From Tyto alba (Eukaryota; Chordata; Aves; Strigiformes; Tytonidae): 64,000 nt of DNA. The position numbers and the translations under genes are program-made. Below are positions 29,574-42,848 of the stretch, one piece after another. Below the pieces are notes generated by a model, which searched no databases, was not told the origin of the DNA, and worked only from the letters and a program-made list of their open reading frames with translations. Position 1 is the first letter of the stretch, and each line of letters starts with the position of its first letter. The DNA lies in contig NW_024881295.1 in assembly GCF_018691265.1 (NCBI RefSeq), forward strand, positions 20,884,243 through 20,948,242. The letters are read 5' to 3'.

Positions 29574-32500
29574 CAAAGCCAGCCTTCTTTACGTAACAGG
29601 ACAGCAAAACAGAGTAGAAAAAATCCAGGTAGCACTAACAGCATCTATCTTTTTTTCTTTTTAAAAACATGCCAAAGAAAGTTATGGGCTGTTGTAAAAC
29701 CACGTGACCCTAGCTTACACCCAGAACTGATATATATTTATATGTAGAAAGACTACTGTGGGTTGAGAATTTCTCATCCAGTAGGCTACTACCTTCTAGT
29801 GCTGGATCAGTGGAGATTCAGGAGCAGACTGGGCTTTTGCTGTTGCTGCTGAGTTTGGGGTTTTTTGCAGGGAGAGGTAGATGCTGCTTTGCTTTGGGAG
29901 GGTGTTCTGTCATGATGTTTCCTTGCCTGTAACATCCTCTTGTCATTTGGTAAAAGTAATCCACCACTTTCTGCCTTTTGCTGTCTGAAATGTCAAATCA
30001 AATTAGAGGGTAGTGGTATGAAAATCTCTCACTTGCTACAATGTTAGAACTTCTGGCCAGGGCAAGCCCGACTGCGTATTTCTTCTGCCTGTCAAGAAAG
30101 ATTCATAGCTTGAAAGACATGATTCAAAATGTACAGAGCACCATTAGTTAATATAACTATTGATGACAACAGCAAGCATTATCTAAAGGTAAGTATCATG
30201 CCTCTGAAAATATTTGTTAGTATCCACCTCGTCTCACCACCCCTGTTCCTGAAAGACCAGCAGGAACCCACTGGGGCTTACAGCTGAAAGTGTTATTTTA
30301 CAGTTCAAGAACTTGCTTTATGATCCTCATTCTGACAGAGGAGGGGACAACCATATCTCCAAAGACCCATCACCATACCTGAGGCTAGGAAGCACTTATT
30401 AGTACCACTCGCAAGGTACAGAGTAGCCCTTCAACTCCACACTGGAATTTCACCAGTTTTGATCATTACATCATATTTGAAGAGAAGGGCTTATGGAAAC
30501 AGGCATTTACTCAGACACTGTCAGCTCAGGATTTCTTTTCTTTTTGTCTTTACCCCCAGTCTGAGCTGTGATAAATGCCTGTGTCTCAGTAGCATCTGCT
30601 AACACACAATGGGACAGAGGTGCTCCTGCGGCAGAATGCCGTGCCCTGGAAGACTTTTGCTGTTCCTCTGTTTTGTACCTTCCTTCCCTGTTTAGTTGCT
30701 CATTTTGTTTAGTATGTAAAGCCAAGTCTTGAACTATAACATTTGATTTTAGAAATTATTAACCGATTCAACATCCTATGTGCGTCTGGACTTTTATTTT
30801 TATCTGTACAATTCATTCTAAATCCAAATGTTATTATAGACCATTGCATCCTATTAATGTTCTACTTCCTATTCCAGTTACTAGTCTAATAATACCTTGC
30901 ACCATATATTTCTTAATAGTATCTCAAAACAATTAATGAAGACAGTATTGCTGCCCAGCATTGAGCTACATACTATCCCCTCCAAAAAGTCAGACCTTCT
31001 GTTTCCTACCTTGTGCACTAACTTGTGGACACTAATTTGTGGACAGTATAATCAATCCCCTTTGCAAGAGGTCTAAATGCAGACTTTAATCCATCATTCT
31101 ATTAACCATAAATGAAATTATTTAAAAGACAGATCTCTATTCCCCGCCTCCAAACATCCCAATTAAAAATTAAGGCAATGAACATGGATAGCAAGTAATC
31201 ACTTCTTGTCTGAAGTTAGGGACTATCATCTTATTACACTAAATTACAACATGACTTAGGAGAAAGACTAAGCAGATGCTAACCTACTCCCCTAATTTTC
31301 TTTCCTCTTATTTTGTCAGGGGCTGCGTTCAGCCTCTCAGACTCCAAAAGCATAAGGCTCCAGTTCACTGACTGCAAGATCAGGTGAAGAAGATCCAGGA
31401 TGAATCTTAACACGTCTTCAGTGGACCATCAGCCACCCCGATGAAGGGTACAAAGAGAACACGTCAACTTAATGGAAAACACATTCTTTGGAAAACATCC
31501 AAACCTTTAAGAAAATATGCCCTTAGCTTTATTCTTATCCCCTAGGGTTCTGTAATATCAGGTTTAATTACAACAACTGTGACAAAAATCATAATAAAGA
31601 GATACAGCTGCAAGCTGATCTTACCCAGAGATTCCACCCACCAGGGTAAGAGCCAAACGCAGCACCAGGAAGAGACTGCAGTACAAGCTCAGTGAGCAAA
31701 CTACATTCAAATCACTTCCAGCAAAAATATTTCTAAATACAATCTAAGTCAAAGGGAACAGAGATTAAGGTGGCAGGTACATGGCTGAGATTCAGGAAAT
31801 CCCTCCCAGGGCAAGGAGACTGAGGAAGGAGAAGCAAAAAGCTAGTCTCATACTGCAGTAGAAATGCAGTGAGGGTAGACAAGCACCAGACTCACTGGCA
31901 GAACAGTCTATGCCCCAAACTGTCATACAATAGACTTGTTTCTCATTGCTGGAATCAGCTAAAGAAATAAACGTTAACATAGCCTCCTCCAGCAACTGAT
32001 TAGCATGATCATGCCTAGAGAAAAGAGCACCCAAGCTTACGTGGTTAACAGGGTGGGTTACAGCACTTATGCTTGTAGCTACACAACTGTGCAACAGCAA
32101 GTTAAAGGACCTAGCAACACAGAGCTGTAAAAGAAAAGGGGAGGGGAATAAAAGACAAAATAGCCCAATTTCTGAAACTGAGAACATCATCCTACATCTT
32201 CATATAACTCATTTGCAGTTGTGGTATATTTTACACCTTAAGGATTAAACAGCTTCTCTAAAGACATCCACAGCAGCTGCAGGACACGGGGATAACCTTT
32301 CTCAGCACAGTGACACAGTTTTGGTAAAATACTCCAGTCCTGGAATAGCAGAAAGTGAACAGCTTGAACCCACATGAATGTGACTTCGTCCACACAAAAG
32401 AGAAGCCTTTGCCCAGAGCATGCCTGGGGGTGAGACTGGATGTCAGCACTACATAATGGATTACATTAAAGAAAAGATACCTTGGCAATATAGAATCCCA

Positions 32501-32872
32501 GAGATTTAATTAACAACTTTCCAAAAATGAGGAAGCAAGTATCCCAGAAGTGGAGAATCCCTCAGGAGGTAGAAAACGGAAATTTCTAGGTGGTATTTCC
32601 CACCTTCCAGAAAACATCTTTCCTACAGGAAAATATCCAGGTTACCTTAAAGAGTGAGAAATAACAGTATTCATATATTTTGCCACAGCCTTTCAGCTAT
32701 GGAAGAAAAATTTGGCTATTACATTGCATGACAATAAGTTACTTGAAAGAAAAATATGCAGCACTCCATGCCATATAGACTACAATATTTAAGAACACTT
32801 AGGTTGCTATCAAAAGAAGGGAACAAGAGAAAATATCTTTGCTCTTTATTTAGATTTCCTACAGACTTGATG
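29573..32872. other. Intronic stretch, no gene recognised
   Basis: No gene or clear transposon. A small imperfect tandem repeat, CTAACTTGTGGACA then CTAATTTGTGGACA, lies at about 31018-31046. The 132-codon minus-strand frame at 31792-32190 has no recognisable motif. Confidence 0.5.
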
Positions 32873-33005
32873 ACATTTACTGTATTTCAGCAGCGCTGTG
32901 GCAATGCCTAGGAGCCTCAGTTTTGGACCAGTTCTCCATAAGGCCCGGCACTGGGCAACCTTGAAAATAAAATTGTCCCAGACCCAATTCCCTCACCATT
33001 TTATA
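32873..33005 (-). repeat. MIR-type amniote SINE tail, minus orientation
   Basis: In plus order: TTACTGTATTTCAGCAGCGC, GCCTAGGAGCCTCAGTTTTGG, ACCAGTTCTCCATAAGGC, CCGGCACTGGGCAACCTTGA, AAATAAAATTGTCCCAGACCC. This follows the reverse complement of the amniote MIR-like tail ('...agcgcctaggagccccagtcatggaccagg...'). A similar tail in plus orientation ends the SINE at 50918-51190. Confidence 0.68.
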
Positions 33006-33172
33006 ATAATTTCAAGTACTTCTGAATGTCTCCAATATCATACCTAATAAGCTGATTTTGTACTAGGGTGGTGAGATGTGCTTAAAAAAAAAAAAAAGTC
33101 AGTGAAAGAATATAGCTGTATACATTACTAATATTCAAGGTCCAAGAAAAGACATAACCAAGTGGAATGGTT

Positions 33173-33252
33173 TCATTATGCTCAACCACACATCTCACCT
33201 ACCCACACAGCCTCATTATGCTCAACTATACGTCTCACCTACCCACAAGAGT
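33173..33252. repeat. Two-copy tandem duplication, period 40
   Basis: TCATTATGCTCAAC..CATCTCACCTACCCACA at 33173-33207 recurs at 33213-33247 with three changes over 35 bases. The last five bases of each unit differ. Confidence 0.85.
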
Positions 33253-36200
33253 TCTTCCTTGAGGACAAGCCTGTAATTTTATTATTCATATTATACTAGG
33301 GCAGAAAAAAAGAGTTTGAAATAGTCCTGGTTGGTTAGAAGACTCAGCATCCCATACCCCAAAAGTAAGAATATTCAGACCCTTGAAGTCCCACAGGAAA
33401 GCAGTACGTGGTCATTTAAACTGCAGATTACCTTTGCAGCCTCCTTTGAGCCCCAGCATGCTCCTCTGATTTAATCGGATGCCTTTTGTCCAATTAGGAA
33501 TAATTAAGTCTAAGGTTTTGATTATTCTGTAGCCCTGATTCCTTGCCATGAAGTACAAAATCAGTAAGGGAGTTTACTGCAAACGACTGCACATGACCCA
33601 TGGCAATAGCATAACACGTGAAACATTTCAGCATTAGGCAGCTCTGCAACTTCTCACCACTGACACAGCGGAACCAGAGACCCAAATACGCTGCCCTGGG
33701 CATTGAGCTGAGCATGACTTCCTCTCAGCTATTACTCCTAATCCCAAAAAAAGAATTTGAGTAATACCATACGGCCTTTGTGCACAGTAGTTAAAGGATG
33801 CCAGTCTCACTTCTATTAGGAGACGAGCAGACTCCTGTCACCACAGATACTCTTAATACGAGATTTTTAGGAGGAGATTTTTTGGTTTTGGAAGCTATGT
33901 GAGATATAGTCTATTACTTATCTCTATCTGGAGAAGCCTGCTGGATCCTCAGAATATGTTAGAAAGGACAGGGATAACCATTAGAGTGCCTTTTCAAAAA
34001 CGGGTACCCTCATACTTGCAGGAATGTGCACGCTTGCAGCTGTGCTGCATCAGGGATGCGGTCAGATAGTCCTAGGCAGGGAGATGAGATGTTCACACAT
34101 GAGCTGTACTGCTCTGCCACAACACGTAAAAGCGTGATGGAAGGCTCTGAGTGTACTTTTCATTAGGGTTAGGGCTATGCTGCTCCCATCAGTCAGAAGC
34201 AACACAACAGGAAAAGTCCGAGTACTGTCCTGCCAGACACCACGGTGTCTCTTGGCAGGCAGACCCAGTCTCCTGGGTCATGAGTTACCTGATCAGAGGA
34301 AGTGCAACTTGTTGCAAGATTAAAGACAAATATCCCTTTTGTTGGTTTAACCTTTAGTTCCTTAGACCTGCAGTTCACCTCTCTGAACTACAAACAACAA
34401 TCACAAGCAATGAGTATTTAGGAGGAGGCAATAGCTTCTCCCTATTCCAGAAAAGGAAGTTTAGAGTGAACTGCACTATTTAGCATGAACCCACACCAGA
34501 TGATTATGAAATGGATTAGCAATAAAAATTTATTTCATGTACAAAAGCCTTTTAGAGGAGAAATAAGCCAGGCTCCAAATTACCATTAAAATTAACTTTC
34601 ATCGATGCTCTGCCAGTGCTGCTGAGCTAATGTTCTTTGCAGAAGCCGAGTGGATTGTTTGATGATTGAGTGGTATCATTCAACACCAACTATTCTGCCA
34701 GTTGCTTCATCTGGAGATCCAAGGGGTTTATTTTAAGGACAGCAGAAAAATGCAGCACCGCTAAGGGTTCCCCCTTCTGCACCTTTCCCCATTTCCAATA
34801 CACAGTCTCTGGCATGACTAGCATTCTTCCTCAAGCAGAACTCTCTGTATTTAAGCGATCACCAACCATAAAGGCAAAACAAAAATCCAATCCTCTGAGA
34901 ATTAAAGCTCTGAATAGAACAGCTCACAGACCACGGGCAACTGAAGGGTTATATTACAAAGCCATCACACAACTAACTATGGCTGAGTGATGTTCAGGTG
35001 AGTGGACGCAGCTTGTGCTGGTTTCTTTCCCTGTGGCTCCCTGGCAAGACGACAAATTTCTGTTCAAGGCAGCTGCCTGTTTCTTTCATACATTTATAAG
35101 CAGCATTATTGGGTCTTTTTCGGCACTCTTCCTTGTCAAATATCAACTTGAGATTGGGTATTGCTTATATTTTCCTCAGCTTATAAACCACCCAATTTTT
35201 TGATCCATGCTAAGCGAGCTGCAGCTGGAGGCAGTTAAGCAGCAAGCTAGTTGCCACTACAGTGAAGGAGCATCAAAGAAGGGGAAAATTATATATGGGA
35301 GAATTCTGGCTGCCCCAGAAACTCTCACGCAGATTCTCTCAAGTCACTTGAAACACTCCCATCGGTAGTCTATACTGAAGCAAGTGTCTGGGTGAACACT
35401 TGAGGAGCTATTCTAGCCTTTGTGATTTGTGCTCAGACATCATCTGAGTGTTTTGCCTTTGGCTCACACAGATTAGGACCGGTACGCGGGCTCCATTTCA
35501 AGGCTTGGCATCACAGAAGTTTCTCTGGACTGACTGCAAGTCCCCCTGTAGTAACCAAATTGAAGTAAGTGGTCTACCTTGATTGCAAAGTAGTCAAAGA
35601 GACTACAATGCAACCCAAATGTGGGATGTTAGCTAACACCTCTACTACCACCACTGGAAACAGGTTCATGAGATTTGTTAATATTAGCATCTTATTTAGC
35701 ACAAGAGTTACGCCTGAAAGGACTGGACCATTTAATAACTAAAGTGCATCCATTGCTTCACTTTGCTCTTCAAGAGCAAAGAAGCTTCTACCCCAGCAGC
35801 TGTGAAGTCTGGAACATGCTTCCCATGCTAAATCCCCAAATGCCCTGCAGAGGCAAATAAGTAGCAGCAGGTATGGAAAGAAGTTAAGGGACAAAGGGTA
35901 CATTCTCTTCTGTGTTTTGAGATGCAGTGGAAAGTCAAGGAGGCAGAAAAAGATCATTCTGATGGCAAGAGCTGCAAGCGAGAAGACTCACACCGATGGG
36001 TCAAGACCATCAGCTATGAACAGACAGAAGGTTAAGAATGAGGCCAAACCTGAAATTCCATAGGTGCAGTCCTACATTTCTGTGGGAGCCAAGAAGAAGG
36101 GGCAAAAGCTCTGTTTTTTTACATGTAGCTTAAGACATTTATGTCTGTGATAATACAGAGCAGTTGCTTGCAGTAGCACAGGACTACACTGATTCAGCAA

Positions 36201-36945
36201 CTCCCTCTAGTCCTACACAGATGTCAGGAGACAGTAGGAATGATCTGGATTTCTTGGAAGTGAAGAAGGAAAACACATGACTAACTAAACATTTTCATTT
36301 TCCACTACGTGGAGAATTAAAAATATATAAAACTAAAAATATATACAAATATACTAGTGGTATATTCTGCCATTATGACCACACTACGTTATTTGAAGAA
36401 CTCCCTACTCAGCTAACATGTTTAAGAAGGACAGACTACCTCCAGACCCCATTCCACTATACTCACCCCTCCCCACCCGTAAGACTAGCTCAGTACAGCC
36501 ATTCAAGGCCTTCTGTAGAGCACCAGAGCTGTACTCCCTTGTATAAAAGAGCAGCAATGAATACTTCAATTAATATTTTTCTCCTGAAGGGTAAAAAATT
36601 ATTATGAAATTACTTTGCCTGGTACTCAACTGCATCTTCTTTCACTCTACTGTAGACAAACAGTGATTGTCGCTTCGTGTTTTTGCCTTAACTTAATTTT
36701 TTCATTGTTTTGTTCATTTTATTTTACAGATTTGTTTCTATCATGATGAAAGCTAGACAAAACACTACAAAAACAAGGGAGAAGGGAATGCCTATATTAA
36801 GGGAAATTGAGTTTTCTCTTACCTTGCTAAAATAAGTTAGTCAATATATCCAGGAACAATCTCAGTGGAAACAGAAAACCTGCAAACTATTTTATTTTGG
36901 GAGGAACTGACTTCATGGGGATGATTAGTAAGTACCAGAGTTAAA

Positions 36946-36964
36946 AAATAATAATAATAATAAT
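36946..36964. repeat. (ATA)n microsatellite
   Basis: Five to six ATA units in a row. Short and likely variable. Confidence 0.8.
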
Positions 36965-38659
36965 CAGTATTTCACTAGTTGAATATTTCCCTACCCCCTT
37001 ATATTTAACATACATACTTTTAGTAAGGTAACACTGGAATGAGGGATGACTTTTGGAGTGGAAACAGCTGTGTTTAAAATTACTTCCTTATGTCTGATAG
37101 GTGGATAGCTAGCACAGGTGAAATCTGGGCAACACTTAAGAGCTGGCTCAGAGTATGTCTTCTCCATGCCCAACTCGCCCCAGGTAACAGTAGAAATCAG
37201 ACTTCTGTGCCGATCTGCTTTATTTTACCTGACAAACAAAAAAGTACATAGCAGGATGGGAGCTGCTTAGTTTTATATTCTCAATCTCTGAGTGACTCCA
37301 TAACGTCTTTAGGAGGCAATGATTCATGCACCCTCATCATTAAAGCCAACCTATTCTCTTTCTTGGTTTTCCCATTCTCGTTTCTCCCACTTACACCTTT
37401 CCCAATACATCCATTGCCTCTTTTACCAGGAGGAAACTTGGTTCGTTGGCTCAGAGTGAAGCAGTTTGACTTTCAGAGCAGGTATGGCTCACACGCATGC
37501 CAACACCAGAAGTTTTTACATGGCTCGGGTTCTGAAGACATTTCCCTGACAAGCTGGGTAGCCATTCACCAGCTATCTTCGTTAAAAAACATGAAGAACA
37601 GTTAAAAACTTAGATGTTCCACGTGTGGTGCATGTGCAGCTCACATGCCTGAAAAGATGTCCAGCAACTACAGAAACAATGAAATACATCTTTTCCTGCT
37701 ATGCAGTGAAATGCATTTCAATAACACTCTTGTGTACTTATTAAATGTTTTTCCCCTGGAAGACCTCCAGAATGATAAACATTCATTAATCACCACGAGG
37801 TACCTGTAAGGCACCGAGCTACTTGAAAACTACATCAAACAGAGAGAGCTAGAGGCCATTTCATACTAGGACAGCTTCACGCTGCTCTGCTGACACACAG
37901 CCAACTTGCTGCGAGCCATTCCAGCCCCAGAAGAGTTACTTTTCTTGTAAGAAAACATACTTTGGCCAACAGCACCCCTGCATTTGTCCATCATCCCTAA
38001 AGCTTCAGCCAAGAGGAGAAGGGAAGATCCAGGCATCCACTAACTGATAATCTTCCCCTACCCCAGCAGCTGAGCCAGACCGCAGGCTGTCAGCACAAGT
38101 GACCTTCAGCCACCTCTAATGAGTTCTCATGGGCCAGGATGGAGAAAAGCAGGTCGGAGGGGAAGGAAGGATGCAGCCAGACCCCACGCTATCCCACAGG
38201 ATCACAGAATTACAGTTTAGCTAGCTGAGTCACCTAAATAGGTCAGCAAAAGGGGACAGAGACCCTTGCCATTATAGCAGGTGGCTCCCACTGCCCCCAC
38301 CTTACACAAAAGCTTCTCAGTGAACGAGCCATAGCATAAGACTTCACTGGAATTGACAAAACCCCCTAGAACACAGACTCAAGTAGTCTGTATTTAAATA
38401 AGGTTTCTACATTATTATTGCAAGAAAGGCAGGATTTCTCCTGAAAAATCATACTAGCGGAAACTCCGGTACACCGTGTTAGAGGCAAACCACCCAGCAC
38501 CAATAAAGCTTATTTTTGTTACAGAACTGGAACAAACTATTCTATTGGAAAAGTTGGAGGTTAACTAAGAAAACTCAGACACCAACATTTTTTTTGCTTA
38601 TTTCTCAGCACAATTGCTAACACATCAGCAGGCTGTTCAAAATTTTGTACTAATGTTAC

Positions 38660-38678
38660 AAAAAAAAAAAAAAAAAAA
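38660..38678. repeat. Poly-A run (A19)
   Basis: Nineteen consecutive A residues after TAATGTTAC. Confidence 0.9.
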
Positions 38679-39726
38679 GAAAAATACTTTAAACCAAGTT
38701 TTTTGAGAATTTGCACTGCGGAGTACTACTGTCTCTGGTGCTCAATGAGGAGAACACAGAAGTTTTGGTACTTTCATTTGTATACACGAGTATGTGTGCA
38801 TATCCATGTTTTAATTAAGCCTTCTTAATGTACTTTATTTTCTCACTATAATTATACACTTATACAGAAAAACATTCCAAAGTCTAGATGACTCAGGAGT
38901 TCAACGACAAAATACGAACTGCCAAATGTAGTCAATAGTACAAACCGAGCTACCCAGCTTAAATCAGTAATCTGGAGCAGACTGAATAATTCAAATACAA
39001 CTTGACATGTTTTGTCCTCTTTTCTTTGTTAATTGTCTACTAACAGGCTGTAAAAAAATCTTACATTTATTCATTATTCAAAATGATTCATAAATGTCTT
39101 CACCGACTAGCTCTTGGCCTACAAATATCTTAAGCTATGACTGTCATAACTAAGTAAACAATTTGCAATTCATGGTCTAACTTATGTAATGAATTTCTTC
39201 ACCTTACGTAACTGGCTTGAACAGTTTAAACAGCTGACAAACACAGCATACATTTTTAATTGCACGCTCGCAGTTAACAGTTGGGTAGTTACAGGAATCA
39301 CCCTCCCAAGAAACAAATAATGCCATGTGATTTAGGTTGCAAATACCAAATCTTTCATTTGGGGACATGCTGTGAAACTCACTTTCTTTGCCCACACCCC
39401 ATAAATTATGCAAACCTTCAAGCTATAAATGAGTTTTCCACATATCTTTATGCTGTCGTAGTAATATTAAAAACCTTCCAATTAAGGTTCTTTCAACGAC
39501 CGACTCGCTATTTTCTCAAACTCAGAAAGTGACATTTCTCTCTATTCCATCTTCCCTATAGTACTCAAATATTTGGAAAATGCACATTTACCAAGAAGTT
39601 CTTGCCTTTTTCCTAGAACCACAAAGCATGCACAACACACTCTGCATCAAGCGCTGCCGTTACACCACCATGCTGTCTTCCTGATGCTGCATTCCACTTC
39701 AGGAGTTTAAGATAAATACACGAAAC

Positions 39727-40455
39727 TGTTACAGTCAGCCTAATAAAACAGCTTGAATCCTAGAATATGATTTAGATTTTAATATGGAGTCATAGAAGCT
39801 ATGAGAACATAAGGTATGTTAAGGCCCTTAGGAATAGGTAACCAGTATGGTGTGTGTCTTGATCGCTATAGGAATCGTTATGGACTTTGAATTAAAGCAA
39901 TGGGTACTAGTTATGGACCTGGAGTCAAAACAATAGGTGCCAGAAGAGACTGGTTCTGGTTTGGGAGATCAGCCAAAATGAAATGAGCATGAGCAAGGAT
40001 GGAGTTCAACCAGCAGACACAGTGAGGAAGACTATCGACGAGCACCAGAGCACCCCTGTCCAACATAGCCACGCATGCGTTAGGGACATTCGCATATGAC
40101 AATGACTCCCAGAAACAATATGAATATGCTAATCGTCACCCTCCCCACATTCTATTCAAATCCATCAGTAAAGTTGACCAATGATTTCTGCAGAATAGGA
40201 ATAGAGGTAAGGTGAGGTAACTGACAGCCAGTCATTGTAGAGGGCAAATTAAGAAGCGAGCATTCTATGCATTTTATTGGATCTTGCGTAACCATGACTC
40301 TGCTGAAAAAGGGTATAAATATGTTGTGCTCTGTACCTGCTGGTGAACACGTCTTTGGTGGAGCTCTCCCCCGTGTTCCCCAGCACTGGAATAAAGGAGT
40401 GCCTGCTTATCTGCTTTGGGTAGGTAAGTTCTATTCATGATTGCGACCGCTAACA
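39727..40455 (+). mobile_element. Solo LTR of an endogenous retrovirus (4-bp target duplication)
   Basis: The 729-bp element starts TGTTACAGTC and ends GACCGCTAACA, giving inverted ends TGTTA/TAACA. It is flanked by AAAC on both sides (39723-39726 and 40456-40459), a 4-bp target duplication typical of ERV1/gamma-like integration. A promoter-like TATAAAT (about 40314) is followed by a CTGGTGAACACGTC segment and an AATAAA poly-A signal (40390-40395) before a GTGCCTGCTTATCTGC segment, the expected U3-R-U5 order on the plus strand. No primer-binding site or gag/pol follows the right end, so it is a solo LTR. It is antisense to TMEM178B. Confidence 0.82.
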
Positions 40456-40459
40456 AAAC

Positions 40460-42163
40460 TACATTACAGAAGACAGCTTTAAGCAGTTTCTCAAACTAAT
40501 TAAGAGCTTCAGGCAACCAGGGTTTACCATTTATCTCAGAATCCAATTCCACGGTCCATCCCGTCTTGTATTGAACTAAATTTTCATTTCAATTTATTAT
40601 TAATTACTTCCTCTGTGTGTTTCCCTGACCATCCCTCTCACTAGAGCCATAGAGATCCTTACAACCTCATGTGGTTCCCTCCATTTTCTGTGTCAATGTA
40701 CAAGTTGGATTTTGATACCATTAATCTGGCTCTCAGAAGTAGCCCTTCTAATTGTGCATAAAGCCAGGAGAAGGACAGTGACTTTGATGGGGCTACTGCT
40801 GAACATGAATAGAAGCTCTGACATCTGATCCCACAGATTTAGCTTTGAAAAGACTTTAACTCCTAGGCCAAACATCCCAGTGTCCCAGTTTTTACTCTGA
40901 TTTCCCCCAGTATTATTCTGATAGAGTGAAATATTTCTGCGCAGCCAGACAATAACTATCAACAGCTCTGGGGTAATCTGAAACTTTGCCCTCTTCTACA
41001 CTTATAACACATTTTAAAATCCTGTCAGTTTAATATCGGTTCTCACAGAGGTTACAACTGTTCATACTTTTTTCACTAAAAGGAACTATTCCCAGACAGG
41101 ACCCTGCCCACCAGCAACGAGAGCTTTACAGAGCCCAGGTTTGGAACAGCAAGGGCCACCACGAGGCCTCCGGCATTACAGCTGTGAAGCTCCTCTTGTC
41201 AGGGGATCATTACCTTGAAGGAAGGTGTTTTTACTTGACTAAATTACCTAAGTCTCTCATGTTTTTTACTTCTGCTACTTTCCATGACTATATACTTGCT
41301 CGGAAACATTTTTGAAAATTTCAGTTTAGCAATTAAAAAAAAAATAGGATCTCATTATAACAACTTTAAAGATTATGCGAGGATGTCACCGAAATTTAAT
41401 GGAGAAAAGACAAAAGAAAATGAGCCTTTCTTGAACTACCTATAAATACCCTGTCTAAAAAGACTGGGACTACCTTTCCACAACTGTCTTCTCATTTTTG
41501 CAGACAGCTCTCACCTCTGGGACTCCATCTGTCCTGAAGACTTTCCTCTGCCAGTGGTAACACGTTTCTAATGATTTGCCCTGAATGTACAAGCAGCCAC
41601 GTGTACTCCCCCCTGCCAACACACACACTTCACTTTTGTTCCTTCCTGCCCATGTTCCACTATGCTATTTTAGTCTTTCTTCTTCTGTCTAGACAAACTT
41701 TAAAGCTCTTCATATTACTGCTTTTTCCTAATAAAAATACCCCTGTGCAATCTGCCATCACAGGGCCTATATGGCATTTAAGATAAATTTAAACACCCAA
41801 AATAACACTGGAAAGGTGCATGGGCCTTGTATCTTTTGGATATGCAGGATTCACGCAAATACAAAATTCTCCAAATCTTCGGAGTAAACTTTATTAGAGC
41901 ATTTTCTGAAGAAAACTCCCACAGTATAGATGATGGTCCCACCAACCCCAACTTTAACATCCCAGGCAAAACGATCTGTTTTGATAAGACTGTAGTACTT
42001 ACAGAGAGTAGCATCAAATTCTGTATTATGCTCCAACTGCAAAGCAGTGGCCAACCTTTTATATTTTACTATCACTTCTCACAATATTTTGACTTTTAAA
42101 GGCTTGGCTCCAGGAATCTAGCAGTTGTACTTATGGAGGACAGCTGCAAACGTAACCTGGATA
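40460..42163. other. Intronic stretch, no gene recognised
   Basis: I see no transposon, exon or RNA gene. Open frames on both strands at 41778-42099 overlap and have no recognisable motifs. Confidence 0.5.
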
Positions 42164-42187
42164 TCTGGTTATTGATCAATAACCAGA
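42164..42187. other. Perfect 24-bp palindrome
   Basis: The sequence from TCTGGTTATTGA through TCAATAACCAGA is its own reverse complement, with no spacer. Each half contains ATCAATAA, which resembles ONECUT (HNF6) sites. The palindrome stops at 42163/42188, where both bases are A. Confidence 0.9.
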
Positions 42188-42669
42188 AGAAAACAAAAAT
42201 AATCCAAAATTTGTCAGCCTTGTATTGGTTTTAAAATCTCAATTTTTTTTTTTGAGCTAGATTGATTTCTTTGCACATCCACAAGAAGGGGATGTTGTCA
42301 AGTAATGCACAGAATAAAATTCAGGTATGAACAAAAATTTAAGAACTAGATCTCAGACATAAATCCTGCATGAAAAAGACAGCCTTTCTAATACTTACCC
42401 CATTTATAATATTCTTCTCAGCAACATTCAACACAAAATAGCAGTTATCCCCCAAAACCTCACATAATGTGATACATATTATAATAGGGTTCATTTAATA
42501 TTTTCACTTATAATACATAAAATTTCAATTCAATTAGGTTGCTATCATTATAGCTTCTTGGTGATAGTTTGCTCTACCGATGTGTGACCTAGCGCTCTTG
42601 CTATTTGTTACTCTGGGAAAAAAAGTATTGCTATTGCATTATGTAAGGACCATCAAAAGATAAGAAGCT

Positions 42670-42848
42670 GTTAGAGCTGTGGCTTTCAACTTATTTAAAC
42701 TCATGGACCTAAAAAGTATCTCAGATAGAGATAGGGATCCCTGGGTAATGAATTTAAGCCTAACAACAACAGCCTTGCTTTTCTCATAACCTTTCACAAA
42801 CCCTTAGAAATAGTCCTGGACCATTGGTTGAAGACCATTACTTTAGGG
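42670..42848. mobile_element. Ancient hAT/MER-like non-autonomous DNA element
   Basis: The left end reads GCTGTGGCTTTCAACTTA...CATGGACC. The right end reads TTTCACAAACCCTTAGAAAT, AGTCCTGGACCATTGG, TTGAAGACCATTACTTTAGG, whose reverse complement starts similarly (GTCTTCAACCAATGGTCC). This fits old 'ggttttcaacc...gtggacc' elements found across amniotes. The family name is not certain. Confidence 0.5.

Larger units (their letters stand above)
33253..39722. other. Intronic stretch, no gene recognised
   Basis: Mostly unique AT-rich sequence. It contains an (ATA)n microsatellite at about 36946-36964 and an A19 run at 38660-38678. The text at about 38200-38230 (GGATCACAGAATTACAG) could be a CR1 scrap but is too short to call. 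No exon found. Confidence 0.5.

Noticed and set aside
38195..38235. Possible CR1 3' scrap (GGATCACAGAATTACAG)
   Set aside because: Only a short string resembles CR1 ends; the following sequence does not.
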